From the NCBI GenBank assembly GCA_965202735.1, contig OZ241844.1:1612001-1676000 (forward strand): a DNA stretch of 64,000 nucleotides, given 5' to 3'. Source of the stretch: HK1 sp965202735 (GTDB lineage: Bacteria; Pseudomonadota; Gammaproteobacteria; HK1). How positions within the stretch are numbered: position 1 is the first letter of the stretch; each line of letters starts with the position of its first letter. Below, one piece after another: positions 45,078 through 54,064 of this stretch. A model generated the notes under the pieces. It did not search any database. It saw only the letters and a program-made list of their open reading frames with translations, and had not been told where the DNA came from. A program made the position numbers and the translations under genes.

Positions 45078-46052
45078 ATGGACCTCATCGAGCAGCTCAT
45101 CGAACGCGCGAAATCGCGGCGCCGCTCCGTCGTCCTTCCCGAGGGCGAGGACACGAGAATCGCTCAGGCGGCGCGCCGCCTCCGGGACGAGGGCATCGCA
45201 CGCCCCATACTAATCGGAGAGCGTGCGGTGCTGGAAGCGGCCGCGGCCTCGGCGGGCGTCTCCCTCGACGCGATCGAGTCCGTATCGCCCCGGACGAGCG
45301 GCGCCCTCGACGCCTACGCCTCGCTCTATGTCGAAGGCCGCCCGAAGGCGAACGAGCGGGTGGCGAGGCGGCTGCTCGCGAAGCCGCTGTTCTACGCCGC
45401 GATGTCGGTGCGGGCGGGAGACGCCGATGCGCTGGTGGCCGGCGCAAGCCAGCCCACGGCGCGGGTCATCGAGGCGGGGCTGATGTCGGTGGGCCTCGCG
45501 CAGGGGATCTCGACACCGTCGAGCTTCTTCGTCATGGCGCCCCGGGAGGGCGGCGCGCCCCTCGTCTTCGCCGACTGCGCGGTCAATGTCGAGCCCGGCG
45601 CCGAGGCGCTCGCGGATATCGCGATCGCCTCGGCCGGGAACGCGGAGCGGTTGCTCGGCACGACGGCGCGGGTGGCGATGCTGTCGTTCTCGACCCACGG
45701 CAGCGCGAAGCACGACCGGGTCGGGAAGGTCCGGCGCGCGGTCGAGATCGTGCGGTCGCGGGCGCCGGGGCTCGCCGTCGACGGCGAGCTCCAGGCGGAC
45801 GCGGCGATGGCGCCGAGGGTTGCGGAGCTGAAGGTCAGGCGCCCGAGCGACGTGGCGGGCCGGGCCAACGTCCTCGTGTTCCCCGACCTCGACGCCGGCA
45901 ACATCGGCTACAAGCTGAGCGAGCACCTCGGCGGGATGCGCGCGATCGGTCCGTTCCTCCAGGGCTTCGCCCGGCCGCTGTGCGACCTGTCGCGCGGCGC
46001 CACGGCCGACGATGTGGTGGCCGCGGCCGCGATCACCGCGTTGATGTCCTGA
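45078..46052 (+). CDS. pta: Phosphate acetyltransferase, short form
   Basis: A 324-residue Pta core: VVLPEGEDTRIAQAARRL, ALVAGASQPTARVIEAGL, MLSFSTHGSAKHDRVGKV, VDGELQADAAM, NVLVFPDLDAGNIGYKL. It interconverts acetyl-CoA and acetyl phosphate. The N-terminal DRTGG/BioD-like regulatory part of long Pta is absent. No ackA is adjacent. The end of the gene is followed by a triple tandem repeat shared with the gltA 3' end. Confidence 0.95.
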   Translation: MDLIEQLIERAKSRRRSVVLPEGEDTRIAQAARRLRDEGIARPILIGERAVLEAAAASAGVSLDAIESVSPRTSGALDAYASLYVEGRPKANERVARRLLAKPLFYAAMSVRAGDADALVAGASQPTARVIEAGLMSVGLAQGISTPSSFFVMAPREGGAPLVFADCAVNVEPGAEALADIAIASAGNAERLLGTTARVAMLSFSTHGSAKHDRVGKVRRAVEIVRSRAPGLAVDGELQADAAMAPRVAELKVRRPSDVAGRANVLVFPDLDAGNIGYKLSEHLGGMRAIGPFLQGFARPLCDLSRGATADDVVAAAAITALMS

Positions 46053-46062
46053 GCCCGCCGAT

Positions 46063-46325
46063 CCCGAACCACGCTCCGCGGGCCCCCGCGTTCACCCGCT
46101 CGGGTCCGGTCGGGGGGAAGCCGGCAAGGGCCCGCCACGTTCAGCCCCTCCCGAACCACGTTCCGCGGGCCCCCGCGTTCACTCACCCCCGGGTCCAGTC
46201 GGGGGGAAGCCGGCAAGGGCCCGCCACGTTCAGCCCCTCCCGAACCACGTTCCGCGGGCCCCGCGTTCACTCACCCCCGGGTCCAGTCGGGGGGAAGCCG
46301 GCAAGGGCCCGCCACGTTCAGCCCC
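46063..46325. repeat. Triple tandem repeat, about 88 bp, between pta and gltA
   Basis: Three units begin (CCCGAACCACGYTCCGCGGG) at 46063, 46150 and 46239, periods 87 and 89. Each ends in GGGCCCGCCACGTTCAGCCC. In the last unit the TCA of that end is the citrate synthase stop codon read on the minus strand. The block fills the whole 265-bp convergent gap. Confidence 0.92.
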
Positions 46326-47460
46326 GCGCCTCGATCGGAACGTACTCCCGGGCCTCCGGTCCGGTGTAGAGCAGGCGGGGGCGGATCAGGATGTTGTTCT
46401 CGATCTGCTCCATCGCCTGCACCGTCCAGCCCGGGATGCGTCCGATGGCGAAGATTGGAACGAAGAGGTCCTGACGGACTCCGTGCAGGTGGTAGACGAC
46501 GCCGGCGTAGAAGTCGACGTTCACGTTCACGCCGTGGCGGGCGTAGGGCCGCATCGCCTCCACGAGCGCCTCCAGGATCGCGTACCAGTGCGGCTGGCCC
46601 ATCTCTTCGGAGAGCCGCCTGACGCCGGCCCGCATGTGCCGCGCCCGCGGGTCCTCGGCCCGGTAGACCCGGTGGCCGAAGCCCATGATCGGCTCGCGGG
46701 CCTTGCGCCTGGCCTTGACGTAGGCCGCCGCCTTCGACGGATCGCCGATCTCCCGGGCCATGTGCATCACGTTCTCCGCCGCGCCCCCGTGGGCGGGGCC
46801 GGAGAGCGCCGCCACCGCCGCGGTGACGGCGGCGTGCAGGTTCGCCTCGGTGCTGACCACCACCCTCGCGGTGAACGACGACGCGTTCGAGCCGTGCTCG
46901 GCGTGCAGCACCATGTCGGTATCCATCAGCGACGCGGCGTCCTCGCTCGGCGCCTCGCCCTTGAGCATGTAGAGGAAGTTCGCGGCGTGGCCGAGGTCGG
47001 CGCGGGCCGCCACCGGATCGCGCCCCTGCCGGATGTGGTGGTGCGCGGTCACGACCACCGGTACCTGGGAGGTGAGCCGGATGCCCTTGCGGCGGGTCGC
47101 CTCCAGCGAGTTGTCGCCCGTCTCGGGGTCGAACGCGGCAAGCGCGGACACCGCGGTGCGCAGCACGTCCATCGGATGCGCGTCCTTCACCGCGCGGATG
47201 ATGTCGTGGACCGCGCCCGGGACCTCCCGCGCCTCCTTCAGCGCCGCATCGAACGCGTCGAGCTCGGCCGCGGTGGGGAGCGCGCCGTGGAGCAGGAGGT
47301 AGGCGGTCTCCTCGAACGTCGAGTGCGCGGCGAGATCATGGATCGAGTAGCCGCGGTAGCGGAGCTCGCCGGCCCGGCCGTCGATGAGGGTGGTGGGCGA
47401 CCGATCAAAGCACAGGTCCTTCAAGCCGCGGTGCACCGCGGGCTGATTCGCATCCGTCAT
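46318..47460 (-). CDS. Citrate synthase, short type (possibly 2-methylcitrate synthase)
   Basis: A 380-residue citrate synthase-family enzyme: ELRYRGYSIHDLA, SGPAHGGAAENVM (His), IMGFGHRVYRAEDPR (His) and VNVDFYAGVVYHLHG (Asp) give the catalytic triad. The length fits the short dimeric form rather than the long Gram-negative hexameric GltA. The start is MTDANQPAVHRGLKD. With icd, aceK and sucCD in the same window a TCA role is likely, but a PrpC role cannot be excluded; no prpB/prpD is seen. Confidence 0.92.
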   Translation of the reverse strand: MTDANQPAVHRGLKDLCFDRSPTTLIDGRAGELRYRGYSIHDLAAHSTFEETAYLLLHGALPTAAELDAFDAALKEAREVPGAVHDIIRAVKDAHPMDVLRTAVSALAAFDPETGDNSLEATRRKGIRLTSQVPVVVTAHHHIRQGRDPVAARADLGHAANFLYMLKGEAPSEDAASLMDTDMVLHAEHGSNASSFTARVVVSTEANLHAAVTAAVAALSGPAHGGAAENVMHMAREIGDPSKAAAYVKARRKAREPIMGFGHRVYRAEDPRARHMRAGVRRLSEEMGQPHWYAILEALVEAMRPYARHGVNVNVDFYAGVVYHLHGVRQDLFVPIFAIGRIPGWTVQAMEQIENNILIRPRLLYTGPEAREYVPIEARG

Positions 47461-47697
47461 GAGCGGCGTCTTCCTCTTCCGAATGTCGGTTGCTGGTCGG
47501 GCGCGGTCTTATGTAGATTCCCCGCGCACTGCCGGCGACGGAGAGCCGTCTCCGCTCCCGAGCCTGAAGTCTAACCGTTGACACCGGCGCGGCGCTCCCG
47601 CTCCGCCCGCGAACGCCGCGAGCAGCTCTCATTCCGGCGTCCGGCCTCGGCCCGGGGCGCATCATGCCCACTGTCCGGCCCAATCGAGGCCAGGGCC

Positions 47698-47812
47698 GGA
47701 CCAGGCGCCGGACCCGCCCCGCCGGAGGGCTGCGCCGGGACGCTCGGCGGTCCGGCCGCGGGCGGTACCGGGGACCAGGCGCTGGACTCGCACCCCCGGA
47801 GGGCTGCGGGTG
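47698..47812. repeat. Direct repeat pair, period 74 bp, upstream of ybaK
   Basis: Two copies of GGACCAGGCGCYGGACYCGC with a common tail CCGGAGGGCTGCG start at 47698 and 47772. They lie in the 417-bp gap between the divergent citrate synthase and ybaK genes; the rest of that gap shows no gene. Confidence 0.8.
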
Positions 47813-47877
47813 GGCGCGCCATCGGGAATCGCCGGAACGCCGCGACACGACGGGCGCCGACATCGGAGGCCGACACG

Positions 47878-48351
47878 ATGGCAAGAACGAGGGGGCCCGA
47901 CCGGGTCCGCGCCGCGCTCGAAGCGGCCTCTCTCGAATGCGCGATCCACACCCTGCCCGACTCCACCCGCACCGCGGTCGAAGCGGCCGCCGCGGTCGGA
48001 TGCTCGGTGGGCGAGATCGCGAAATCTCTCGTGTTCCGCGCCGGAGACCGCGCGGTGATCGCGATCATGAGCGGCGACAATCGACTCGATCCCGGAAAGC
48101 TCGCGGCCGCGGTCGGCGAAGAGGTCGGCCGCGCCGACGCGGATTTCGTGCGGGCGGCCACCGGATTCGCGATCGGCGGCGTCCCGCCCCTCGGGCACGC
48201 CACGCCCGCCGACATCTACATGGACGCGGAGCTGTTCCGCTTCGCCCGGGTCTGGGCCGCGGCGGGAAGCCCGTTCAGCGTGTTCGCCATCGCGCCGGCC
48301 CGCCTGCGCGATGCGAACGGGGCGACGGTGATGGATCTGAAGGTGGGCTGA
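47878..48351 (+). CDS. YbaK/EbsC-family aminoacyl-tRNA deacylase
   Basis: A 157-residue single-domain editing protein: AAAVGCSVGEIAKSLVFRAGD, LVF-type strand, and TGFAIGGVPPLGH with the end VMDLKVG. Family members hydrolyse mischarged Cys-tRNA-Pro or Ala-tRNA-Pro in trans. The ATG at 47878 has GGAGG 9 bases upstream. The hexanucleotide array begins about 50 bp after its stop. Confidence 0.9.
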   Translation: MARTRGPDRVRAALEAASLECAIHTLPDSTRTAVEAAAAVGCSVGEIAKSLVFRAGDRAVIAIMSGDNRLDPGKLAAAVGEEVGRADADFVRAATGFAIGGVPPLGHATPADIYMDAELFRFARVWAAAGSPFSVFAIAPARLRDANGATVMDLKVG

Positions 48352-48400
48352 CGGCCGGCGCGGGGGAGACCGGCACGCGACGCCGCTTGCCGTGGCCGGC

Positions 48401-48562
48401 GATGGCGATGGTGACGGCGACGGCGATGGTGATGGCGATGGCGATGGCGATGGCGATGGCGATGGCGATGGTGATGGCGATGGCGATGGCGATGGCGATG
48501 GCGATGGCGATGGTGATGGTGATGGTGATGGTGATGGCGACGGCGACGGTGATGGTGATGGA
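48401..48562. repeat. Hexanucleotide microsatellite, 27 units
   Basis: Twenty-seven tandem six-base units of GATGGC with GATGGT and GACGGC/GACGGT variants, 162 bp in all, immediately downstream of the YbaK-like gene. Because the unit is a multiple of three, all six frames stay open (for example repeating Asp-Gly or Met-Ala), but none has a credible start and context. The remaining 180 bp to the oxidoreductase gene end are featureless. Confidence 0.95.
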
Positions 48563-48743
48563 TCCGAAGGCGGGCTGACGGCTGCCGTGCGGCGCACGCA
48601 CCGCCCTGCAACCGCACCGCATACCGCCGGCGGGGTCCGGAGCGCCGGCAGATGAGACCCCGCCCGGAACGCCGGCGGATCGTCCGTGACGGACTGGTTC
48701 CGAACGGGTTTCCGTACCCGCACGGGGCAGGCCGCGGCGCGTT

Positions 48744-49733
48744 TCAGCCGATCTTCAGCAGCAGCTTGCCCCGGGTCTCGCGCGCTTCGAGGAGCCGGTG
48801 GGCTTCGGGTGCGGCGGCGAGCGGGAGGATGCGATCGATGGTGGCCGCCACCCTTCCCGCGGCGTGGTGATCGAGCATGGCCCTGCCGCGCCATGCCACC
48901 TCCCCGGCATCGCGCATGTAGTCGGCCATGTGCGGGCGGGTGAAGAAGAGCGAGCCCGCCTCCGCGAGAGCAAACGGCTCGACGGACTCCACCGCGCCCG
49001 AGGCGGCGCCGAAGTTGACGAGCGTTCCGCGCGGCGCGAGCGAGCGCATCGACCCCTCGATGGTCGCCCGGCCGACGGAGTCGTAGACGACGTCCACCCC
49101 GCGGCCGCCGGTCACCTCCCGCACCCGCGCGGCGAAGTCCTCCCGGCGATAGAGGATGACGTGGTCCGCACCGCGCGAGGCGGCGATACGCGCCTTCTCC
49201 CCGGTGCCGACGGTCGCCAGCACCTCGGCCCCCAGGCGCTTCGCGAGCGCGACGAGATACTGCCCGACGCCGCCGGCCGCCGCGTGCACGAGGCAGCGCA
49301 TCCCCGGCTCGACCCGGAACAGCGAGTGCGTGAGGTAGTGGGCGGTGCAGCCCTGCAGCATCAGTGCCGTCGCCGCCGGCATGTCGACGGCGCCGGGGAC
49401 CTTGACCAGGCGCCATGCCGGCACCACCGCGGCCTCCGCGTAGCTTCCGGGCGCGAGGCAGTACGCGACCCGGTCGCCCGCCGCGACCGATGCCACCCCC
49501 GGCCCCACCCGCTCCACGACTCCGCCGCCTTCGCGTCCCAGCGTGAACGGCGGCGTGTTCTCGTAGGTGCGGGACGCCGCGTACATGCCGTTGCGGTTGT
49601 AGACGTCGGTGTAGTTCACGCCCGCGTACTCGAGCCGGACCAGCGCCTCGCCGGATCCCGGCTCGGGCGTGGGGACCTCTCGCAGCACCATGTTCCCGGG
49701 GCCGCCGTAGGCGTCGATCTGCACGGCCTTCAT
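48744..49733 (-). CDS. Quinone oxidoreductase-like MDR protein
   Basis: A 329-residue zinc-free medium-chain dehydrogenase/reductase: MKAVQIDAYGGPGNMVLREV start, GVNYTDVYNRNG, NADPH loop HAAAGGVGQYLVALAK, and DVVYDSVGRATIEGS. It should reduce quinones or enones with NADPH. It lies 25 bp after sucD on the same strand, so it is probably co-transcribed with sucCD. The functional link is unknown. Confidence 0.93.
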   Translation of the reverse strand: MKAVQIDAYGGPGNMVLREVPTPEPGSGEALVRLEYAGVNYTDVYNRNGMYAASRTYENTPPFTLGREGGGVVERVGPGVASVAAGDRVAYCLAPGSYAEAAVVPAWRLVKVPGAVDMPAATALMLQGCTAHYLTHSLFRVEPGMRCLVHAAAGGVGQYLVALAKRLGAEVLATVGTGEKARIAASRGADHVILYRREDFAARVREVTGGRGVDVVYDSVGRATIEGSMRSLAPRGTLVNFGAASGAVESVEPFALAEAGSLFFTRPHMADYMRDAGEVAWRGRAMLDHHAAGRVAATIDRILPLAAAPEAHRLLEARETRGKLLLKIG

Positions 49734-49758
49734 GTCGCCCTCCCGGCGGTCTCGACGC

Positions 49759-50631
49759 TCAGCGGCCCGGCGCCGCCGCGAGCGCCCTGCCGACGTCCGA
49801 CGGCGTGTCGAGTACCTCGACCCCCGCCGCCTCCAGCGCCTTGCGCTTCGATGCATAGGTGCCCTTGTCGCCCATGACGATCGCGCCCGCGTGCCCCATC
49901 TTCCGGCCCGGCGGCGATGCGCCGCCCGCGACGAAGGCCACGACCGGCTTGCGCATTCCCTGCGCGTACTCCGCCGCGTCCTCCTCCATCGTCCCCCCGA
50001 TCTCGCCGACGATGACCACCGCCTCGGTGCGCTCGTCGGCGTCGAGCGAGCGCACCGCGTCGCGTGTGGTGGTGCCGATGACGGGGTCGCCGCCGATCCC
50101 GATGAACGCGGACTCCCCGAAGCCCGCCTGCACCAGATTGAGGCAGATCAGCGTGCCGAGGCTGCCGCTGCGGGACACCACCCCCACGCTTCCGGGCCGG
50201 AAGATGACGGTCTCGAACGCGGGCATGAATCCGACGAAGCACTCGCCCGGAGTCACCAGACCGGCGGTGTTGGGTCCGGCGACGGCGGCGCCGCTGGCCC
50301 GCGCCGCCGCGAGCACCTCCATCACGTCCTGCACCGGGACGTGCTCGGTCAGCACCACGAGCTGCCGGCACCCGGCCTCGATGGCGTCGAGGGCGGCCGC
50401 CTTCACGCCCAGCGGAGGGATGAACAGCACCGAGACGTCGAAGCCGACCTCGCGCATCGCCTCGCGGGCGCTCGCGTGCACCGGCACCCCGCAGTGCACG
50501 GTGCCGGCCTTCTTCGGATTCACTCCGGCCACGATGCGCGTGCCGTACGCCTGCATGCGCTCTGTCCAGAACGTGCCCTGCTTGCCCGTAATGCCCTGCA
50601 CGAGCACCCGCTGGCCGCCGCGGACGATCAT
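49759..50631 (-). CDS. sucD: Succinate-CoA ligase, alpha subunit
   Basis: A 290-residue protein: VLVQGITGKQGTFWTERM CoA-binding start, VAGPNTAGLVTPGEC, VVSRSGSLGTLICLNLVQAG and the phosphorylated His in GRKMGHAGAIVMG. It converts succinyl-CoA to succinate with nucleotide synthesis. Its ATG at 50631 overlaps the sucC stop (ATGA). The sequence also allows malate-CoA ligase; no serine-cycle genes are nearby, so succinate is preferred. Confidence 0.95.
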   Translation of the reverse strand: MIVRGGQRVLVQGITGKQGTFWTERMQAYGTRIVAGVNPKKAGTVHCGVPVHASAREAMREVGFDVSVLFIPPLGVKAAALDAIEAGCRQLVVLTEHVPVQDVMEVLAAARASGAAVAGPNTAGLVTPGECFVGFMPAFETVIFRPGSVGVVSRSGSLGTLICLNLVQAGFGESAFIGIGGDPVIGTTTRDAVRSLDADERTEAVVIVGEIGGTMEEDAAEYAQGMRKPVVAFVAGGASPPGRKMGHAGAIVMGDKGTYASKRKALEAAGVEVLDTPSDVGRALAAAPGR

Positions 50632-51836
50632 CGTGCGTCTCCCTCCGGGCCCCGGCCCGCATCCCGTCCCATGTTCCGGCCCGGGCCTCCTTCCGCGGGC
50701 CGGCCTGCTTCTCGGGCCGCCGCGACCGCGGCGGCGATCGCCTCGTCCATGGTCTCGTGCGGGGTCACGCCGAGACGGTCGCACAGCATCGCCCTCGCCT
50801 CGGCCGAGCCCGTGCCGTGCACGCTGAAGAAGACCGGTACGGAGGGGGCGAGCGCCTCCCACGCGTCGAGGACGCCGCCGGTCATCACGTCGGTGCGCGC
50901 GAACGCGCCGCAGAAGCTCACCACCAGGCACTTCACCCGGGGGTTGTCGAGGACGAGCTCGAGCGCCGGCCCGGCCTTCGTGTACGCCTCGCCGCCGATC
51001 TCCAGGAAGTTCGCAGGCCGCCCCCCGTGGTGCGTGACCACGTCCATCGTGGTCATGGTGAGCCCGGCGCCGTTGGCGAGCACCCCGATGTCGCCGTCGA
51101 GCTCGATGTACTTCAGGCCCAGGGCCTGTCCGCGCGCCTCGAGTCCCGTAAGCCGCTCCGGGCTGCCCGTGCGCGCGAGCGCCTCCCGGCGCCCGATGCC
51201 GGAATCGTCCAGGATGAACTTGCAGTCGAGGGCGACCAGCCGCCGGTCCTCGAGCCGGGCGAGGGGATTGACCTCCAGCAGCTCGGCGTCGTTGTCCCGG
51301 TAGGCCCGGTAGAGCGCGACGAGAGTCTCGGCGACCGGCGTCTCGTCCGCACCGAGCCCGAGCCCTTCGAGCATGCGGCGGGCGGACGCGAGGTCGAGCC
51401 CCCGGGCGATGTCGACCGGCGCGCGCCGCAGACGATCGGGCATCGAGGCCGCCACTTCCTCCACGTCCATGCCGCCCTCCGGGGAGAACATCACCAGCGG
51501 CCCCTTCGATGCCGCATCGTTCAGCACCGCCGCGTAGTACTCCGCCGCGACCGCGGCCCGCTCCTCGACGAGCACCGACTCGACGCGGTGTCCGGCGATC
51601 TCCATGCCGAGGATCGCTTCGGCCGCCGCGGCAGCCTCCCCGGGGGCGTCCGCGGTCCCGATCCCGCCGGCCTTGCCCCGCTTTCCGGTCGGCGCCTGGG
51701 CCTTGACCACCACCGGCACCCCGAGCTCCGCCGCCACCGCCTGCGCCTCGGCCGCGCTTCGCGCCAGCCGACCGCGCGGAACCGCGATGCCCGCGGCGCG
51801 GAGCAGCGGCTTTGCCGCGTGTTCCTCGAAGTTCAT
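50628..51836 (-). CDS. sucC: Succinate-CoA ligase, beta subunit
   Basis: A 402-residue ATP-grasp subunit starting MNFEEHAAKPLLRAAGIAVPRG. VVVKAQAPTGKRGKAGGI, ELLEVNPLARLEDRRLVALDCKF, GDIGVLANGAGLTMTTMD and GGEAYTKAGPAL are family blocks. The last 25 residues (GRPAEGGPGRNMGRDAGRGP) are a low-complexity extension. Forms the ligase with SucD. It is a diverged type: MNFEEHAAK replaces the usual MNxHEYQAK. Confidence 0.95.
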   Translation of the reverse strand: MNFEEHAAKPLLRAAGIAVPRGRLARSAAEAQAVAAELGVPVVVKAQAPTGKRGKAGGIGTADAPGEAAAAAEAILGMEIAGHRVESVLVEERAAVAAEYYAAVLNDAASKGPLVMFSPEGGMDVEEVAASMPDRLRRAPVDIARGLDLASARRMLEGLGLGADETPVAETLVALYRAYRDNDAELLEVNPLARLEDRRLVALDCKFILDDSGIGRREALARTGSPERLTGLEARGQALGLKYIELDGDIGVLANGAGLTMTTMDVVTHHGGRPANFLEIGGEAYTKAGPALELVLDNPRVKCLVVSFCGAFARTDVMTGGVLDAWEALAPSVPVFFSVHGTGSAEARAMLCDRLGVTPHETMDEAIAAAVAAAREAGRPAEGGPGRNMGRDAGRGPEGDAR

Positions 51837-51925
51837 GGTGTTCGATGTCCTCTCTCATATCGTCGAGCCGTCCGATCATGCCATGAGAGAGCCGCTCCGC
51901 TCCGCCGGGCACGGGCGGGCGTCCC

Positions 51926-52050
51926 GACCATTCAAAAGTCGCGATCATCGGCCTCCCAACCGGAAGATCGTACGGTGACGGGCGGTCTTTCGGCATCGAA
52001 GGCCCGGATCGAGGGTCTGATGAACCGCTCGTCAGGACTTCTGGATAGTC
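51926..52050 (+). repeat. Second dispersed family (about 125 bp), best copy
   Basis: Ends GACCATTCAAAAGTC and, inverted, GACTATCCAGAAGTC match at 12 of 15. Immediately around it a 17-bp direct repeat GGGCGGGCGTCCCGACC occurs (51913-51929 and 52054-52070), partly overlapping the left end. Its first 70 bp are nearly identical to the partial copy at 55360-55426. It lies upstream of sucC. Confidence 0.75.
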
Positions 52051-52210
52051 CTTGGGCGGGCGTCCCGACCTGAATCCCGACCAGCGCGCGACATCGGCGC
52101 CGGCTCGTTCATCGCGACCGGGGTCGACGGAATGATCGTGCGCATCGACGCTCGTACGGGGGGATCAACGGTGCTGGCGCGCTCGGAAGGCTCGCACTGG
52201 GACGATCACT

Positions 52211-52252
52211 TGTCGGAGCTGGCCTGTCGGAGCTGGCCTGTCGGAGCTGGGA
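52211..52252. repeat. 14-bp tandem repeat, three units
   Basis: TGTCGGAGCTGGCC at 52211 and 52225, with a third unit ending GGGA at 52239. Just before it, 52075-52205 reads on the plus strand as GAGSFIATGVDGMIVRIDAR, which looks like a scrap of a beta-propeller protein, too short to name. Otherwise the 487-bp gap before the iron-binding gene holds only repeat family 2. Confidence 0.75.
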
Positions 52253-52323
52253 GTCCAGCCCGAATCGGGACAGGGGGGGAGCCCCGGAGGGCTCCGCCCC
52301 CTGGTCGGCCCGAGCTGCGCCGC

Positions 52324-53358
52324 TCAGCTCGAGGGTCCGGCGTCGAAGTTCGTCCTGTCCACGAGCCTGCTCGCGGCGGCGCGATGGCTGGCGATCTCCT
52401 GCAGCGACAGGGTATCCGACTTGAACGAGCCCCAGGATTCGACCAGAGGATCGGTCCTGATCCCCGCCTTGACCGGAAACTCGAAGTTGACGGTGGCATA
52501 CATGCTCTGCGCCTCGTCGCCGGCGAGGAACTCGAGCAGGGCGACGGCATTGTCCCGGTTCTTCGCGCCCCTGATGATCGCGGCGCCGGAGATGTTCACG
52601 TGGTTCCCGCGCCCGTCCTGGTCGAGGAACTGCACGTTCACCGCATTCGCCCACTCCTTCTGCTCCGGCTTCTTCTCGTTCGTCGCCATCTTGCCCATGT
52701 AGTAGTGGTTCGAGATCGCGACGTCGCACACCCCTTCGTAGATGCCCTTCGCCTGGGCGCGGTCGTTGCCCTGGGGCTTGCGGGCGAGGTTGTCGCGAAC
52801 GCCCGCGAGCCACTTCCCGGCCGCCGCCTCGCCTTCGTGGGCGATGACCGAGGCGATGAGCGCGACGTTGTACACGTGCTTGCCGGACCGGGTGCAGATC
52901 CGTCCCCTGAACTTCGGGTCCGCGAGATCGGCCAGCGTCTCGAGCTCGCCCGGCTTCACGCGTTCCTTCGAGGTCAGGGCGAGGCGGGCCCGGGTCGTGA
53001 GGCCGAACCACAGTCCGTCGGGATGGCGCAGGTGGGCAGGGATGGCCTGGTCGAGAACGGCGGAGTCCACGGGCTCCAGGAGCCCGGCCTTGTGCAGCGC
53101 GTCGAGGCGGCCGATGTCGACGGTCAGCACCGCGTCGGCGGGATTGTTGTCACCCGCCGCCTTGATCTTCTCCACCATTCCCTTGCTCGCGAACACGACG
53201 TTCACCCTGGTGCCGGTCTGCCTGGTGAACTCCTCGAGCATGGGCTCGATCAGGAACGGTTGCCGGTAGGAGTACAGGTTGACCTCGCCTCCTGCCCGGG
53301 ACGGCGCCGCGACGAGTGACATCGCGACGGCGGCGAGCGTGATGATGATGTTGCGCAT
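52324..53358 (-). CDS. Fe(III) ABC transporter substrate-binding protein (FutA/FbpA type)
   Basis: A 344-residue periplasmic protein: signal peptide of about 22 residues ending SRA, then GEVNLYSYRQPFLIEPML and TRVNVVFASKGMVEKIK. The iron-binding tyrosine pair is in ISNHYYMGKMA, and GRGNHVNISGAAI follows. It captures ferric iron for an ABC importer whose permease and ATPase are not in this window. The start at 53358 is preceded by GGAGG. A Fur-like site lies about 90 bp upstream. Confidence 0.93.
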   Translation of the reverse strand: MRNIIITLAAVAMSLVAAPSRAGGEVNLYSYRQPFLIEPMLEEFTRQTGTRVNVVFASKGMVEKIKAAGDNNPADAVLTVDIGRLDALHKAGLLEPVDSAVLDQAIPAHLRHPDGLWFGLTTRARLALTSKERVKPGELETLADLADPKFRGRICTRSGKHVYNVALIASVIAHEGEAAAGKWLAGVRDNLARKPQGNDRAQAKGIYEGVCDVAISNHYYMGKMATNEKKPEQKEWANAVNVQFLDQDGRGNHVNISGAAIIRGAKNRDNAVALLEFLAGDEAQSMYATVNFEFPVKAGIRTDPLVESWGSFKSDTLSLQEIASHRAAASRLVDRTNFDAGPSS

Positions 53359-53443
53359 GGGTTCGGCCTCCGGATAGGTTTTCTTGGGAACGAGAATCAA
53401 TCTCGATACGGCGTTGCGGATGCTAGCCGCTCCGCATCAAGAA

Positions 53444-53458
53444 TGCAATCGATTCTCA
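53444..53458 (-). promoter_or_regulatory. Candidate Fur-type operator
   Basis: On the minus strand TGAGAATCGATTGCA matches the 7-1-7 Fur consensus at about 9 of 14 fixed positions. It lies in a locally AT-rich stretch upstream of the iron-binding protein gene. A second TGAGAAT-like half-site pattern (GAGAATCAATCTC) lies at about 53393-53405. Placement is good; the match is weak. Confidence 0.4.
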
Positions 53459-53847
53459 AATGCAATTGTGAGCCCCCCTTCCTCCCTGCGCCCGCGACCC
53501 GCAACCGGCGACTCGTCGCCCGCACGGCCCGCCGTCGGGTGATGGGGCTGGAGATTTCATCGATCGAGGGCTCGCTCTCGCATCGGCGCCACCACCGCCT
53601 CGGAGCGTGCATGAAACGCCGAGCGCACCGAACGCTCATGGTCGCTGTGCTGGAACACTCCGAGGCATGAAACCTGTTTCACGGCAGGCCACCTCCGCCG
53701 ACAGCCGTTGTCAAACGATCCGGAGAGGGAGCTTCTGGGTGGAATCAGCGAGCTGTCCGCCCATGTCACCCCTGTCGAGCCTTGGCAGAATGTGCTGTTG
53801 GCAGGATGTCCGCCGACACACGTGCCACAAAACGCTCACGGCCGGAA

Positions 53848-53968
53848 CAGCGATTCCCGCCAGCGCCCGGAGAGGCCGTACCGTGGTGGAATGTGGTGCG
53901 ATTTCGACCTTCGGGGCGCCGGGTCGAGGGGAATTCGGGAGCATGTTTCCGCCTGGCGGGAATGGCTG
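53848..53968 (+). mobile_element. MITE, copy 7 (no target duplication)
   Basis: A full-length body of 121 bp with both ends (CAGCGATTCCCGCCA and GGCGGGAATGGCTG), but flanks CGGCCGGAA and TTTGCCTGT do not match. It was probably moved or recombined after insertion. It is the only recognisable item in the 54-kb-side half of a 706-bp gap; 53460-53840 shows no gene. Confidence 0.88.
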
Positions 53969-54064
53969 TTTGCCTGTCCTTTGCCTTGCGCCGAACGCGG
54001 CCGGGCCGCATGATTGGAGTGGAAGACCCGCCTCGCCGCCCACGAGCTGAAGAACGGAGCCCTC

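Noticed and set aside
43607..46369. A 920-codon plus-strand frame covering the GMC gene antisense and pta out of frame
   Set aside because: Both true genes have complete catalytic motifs in other frames; this is a GC-driven open frame.
48275..48622. Minus-strand frame reading long runs of Ile/Ala/Val/Thr through the hexamer array, possible membrane peptide
   Set aside because: The hydrophobicity is a by-product of the GATGGC repeat in that phase; there is no start context or family resemblance.
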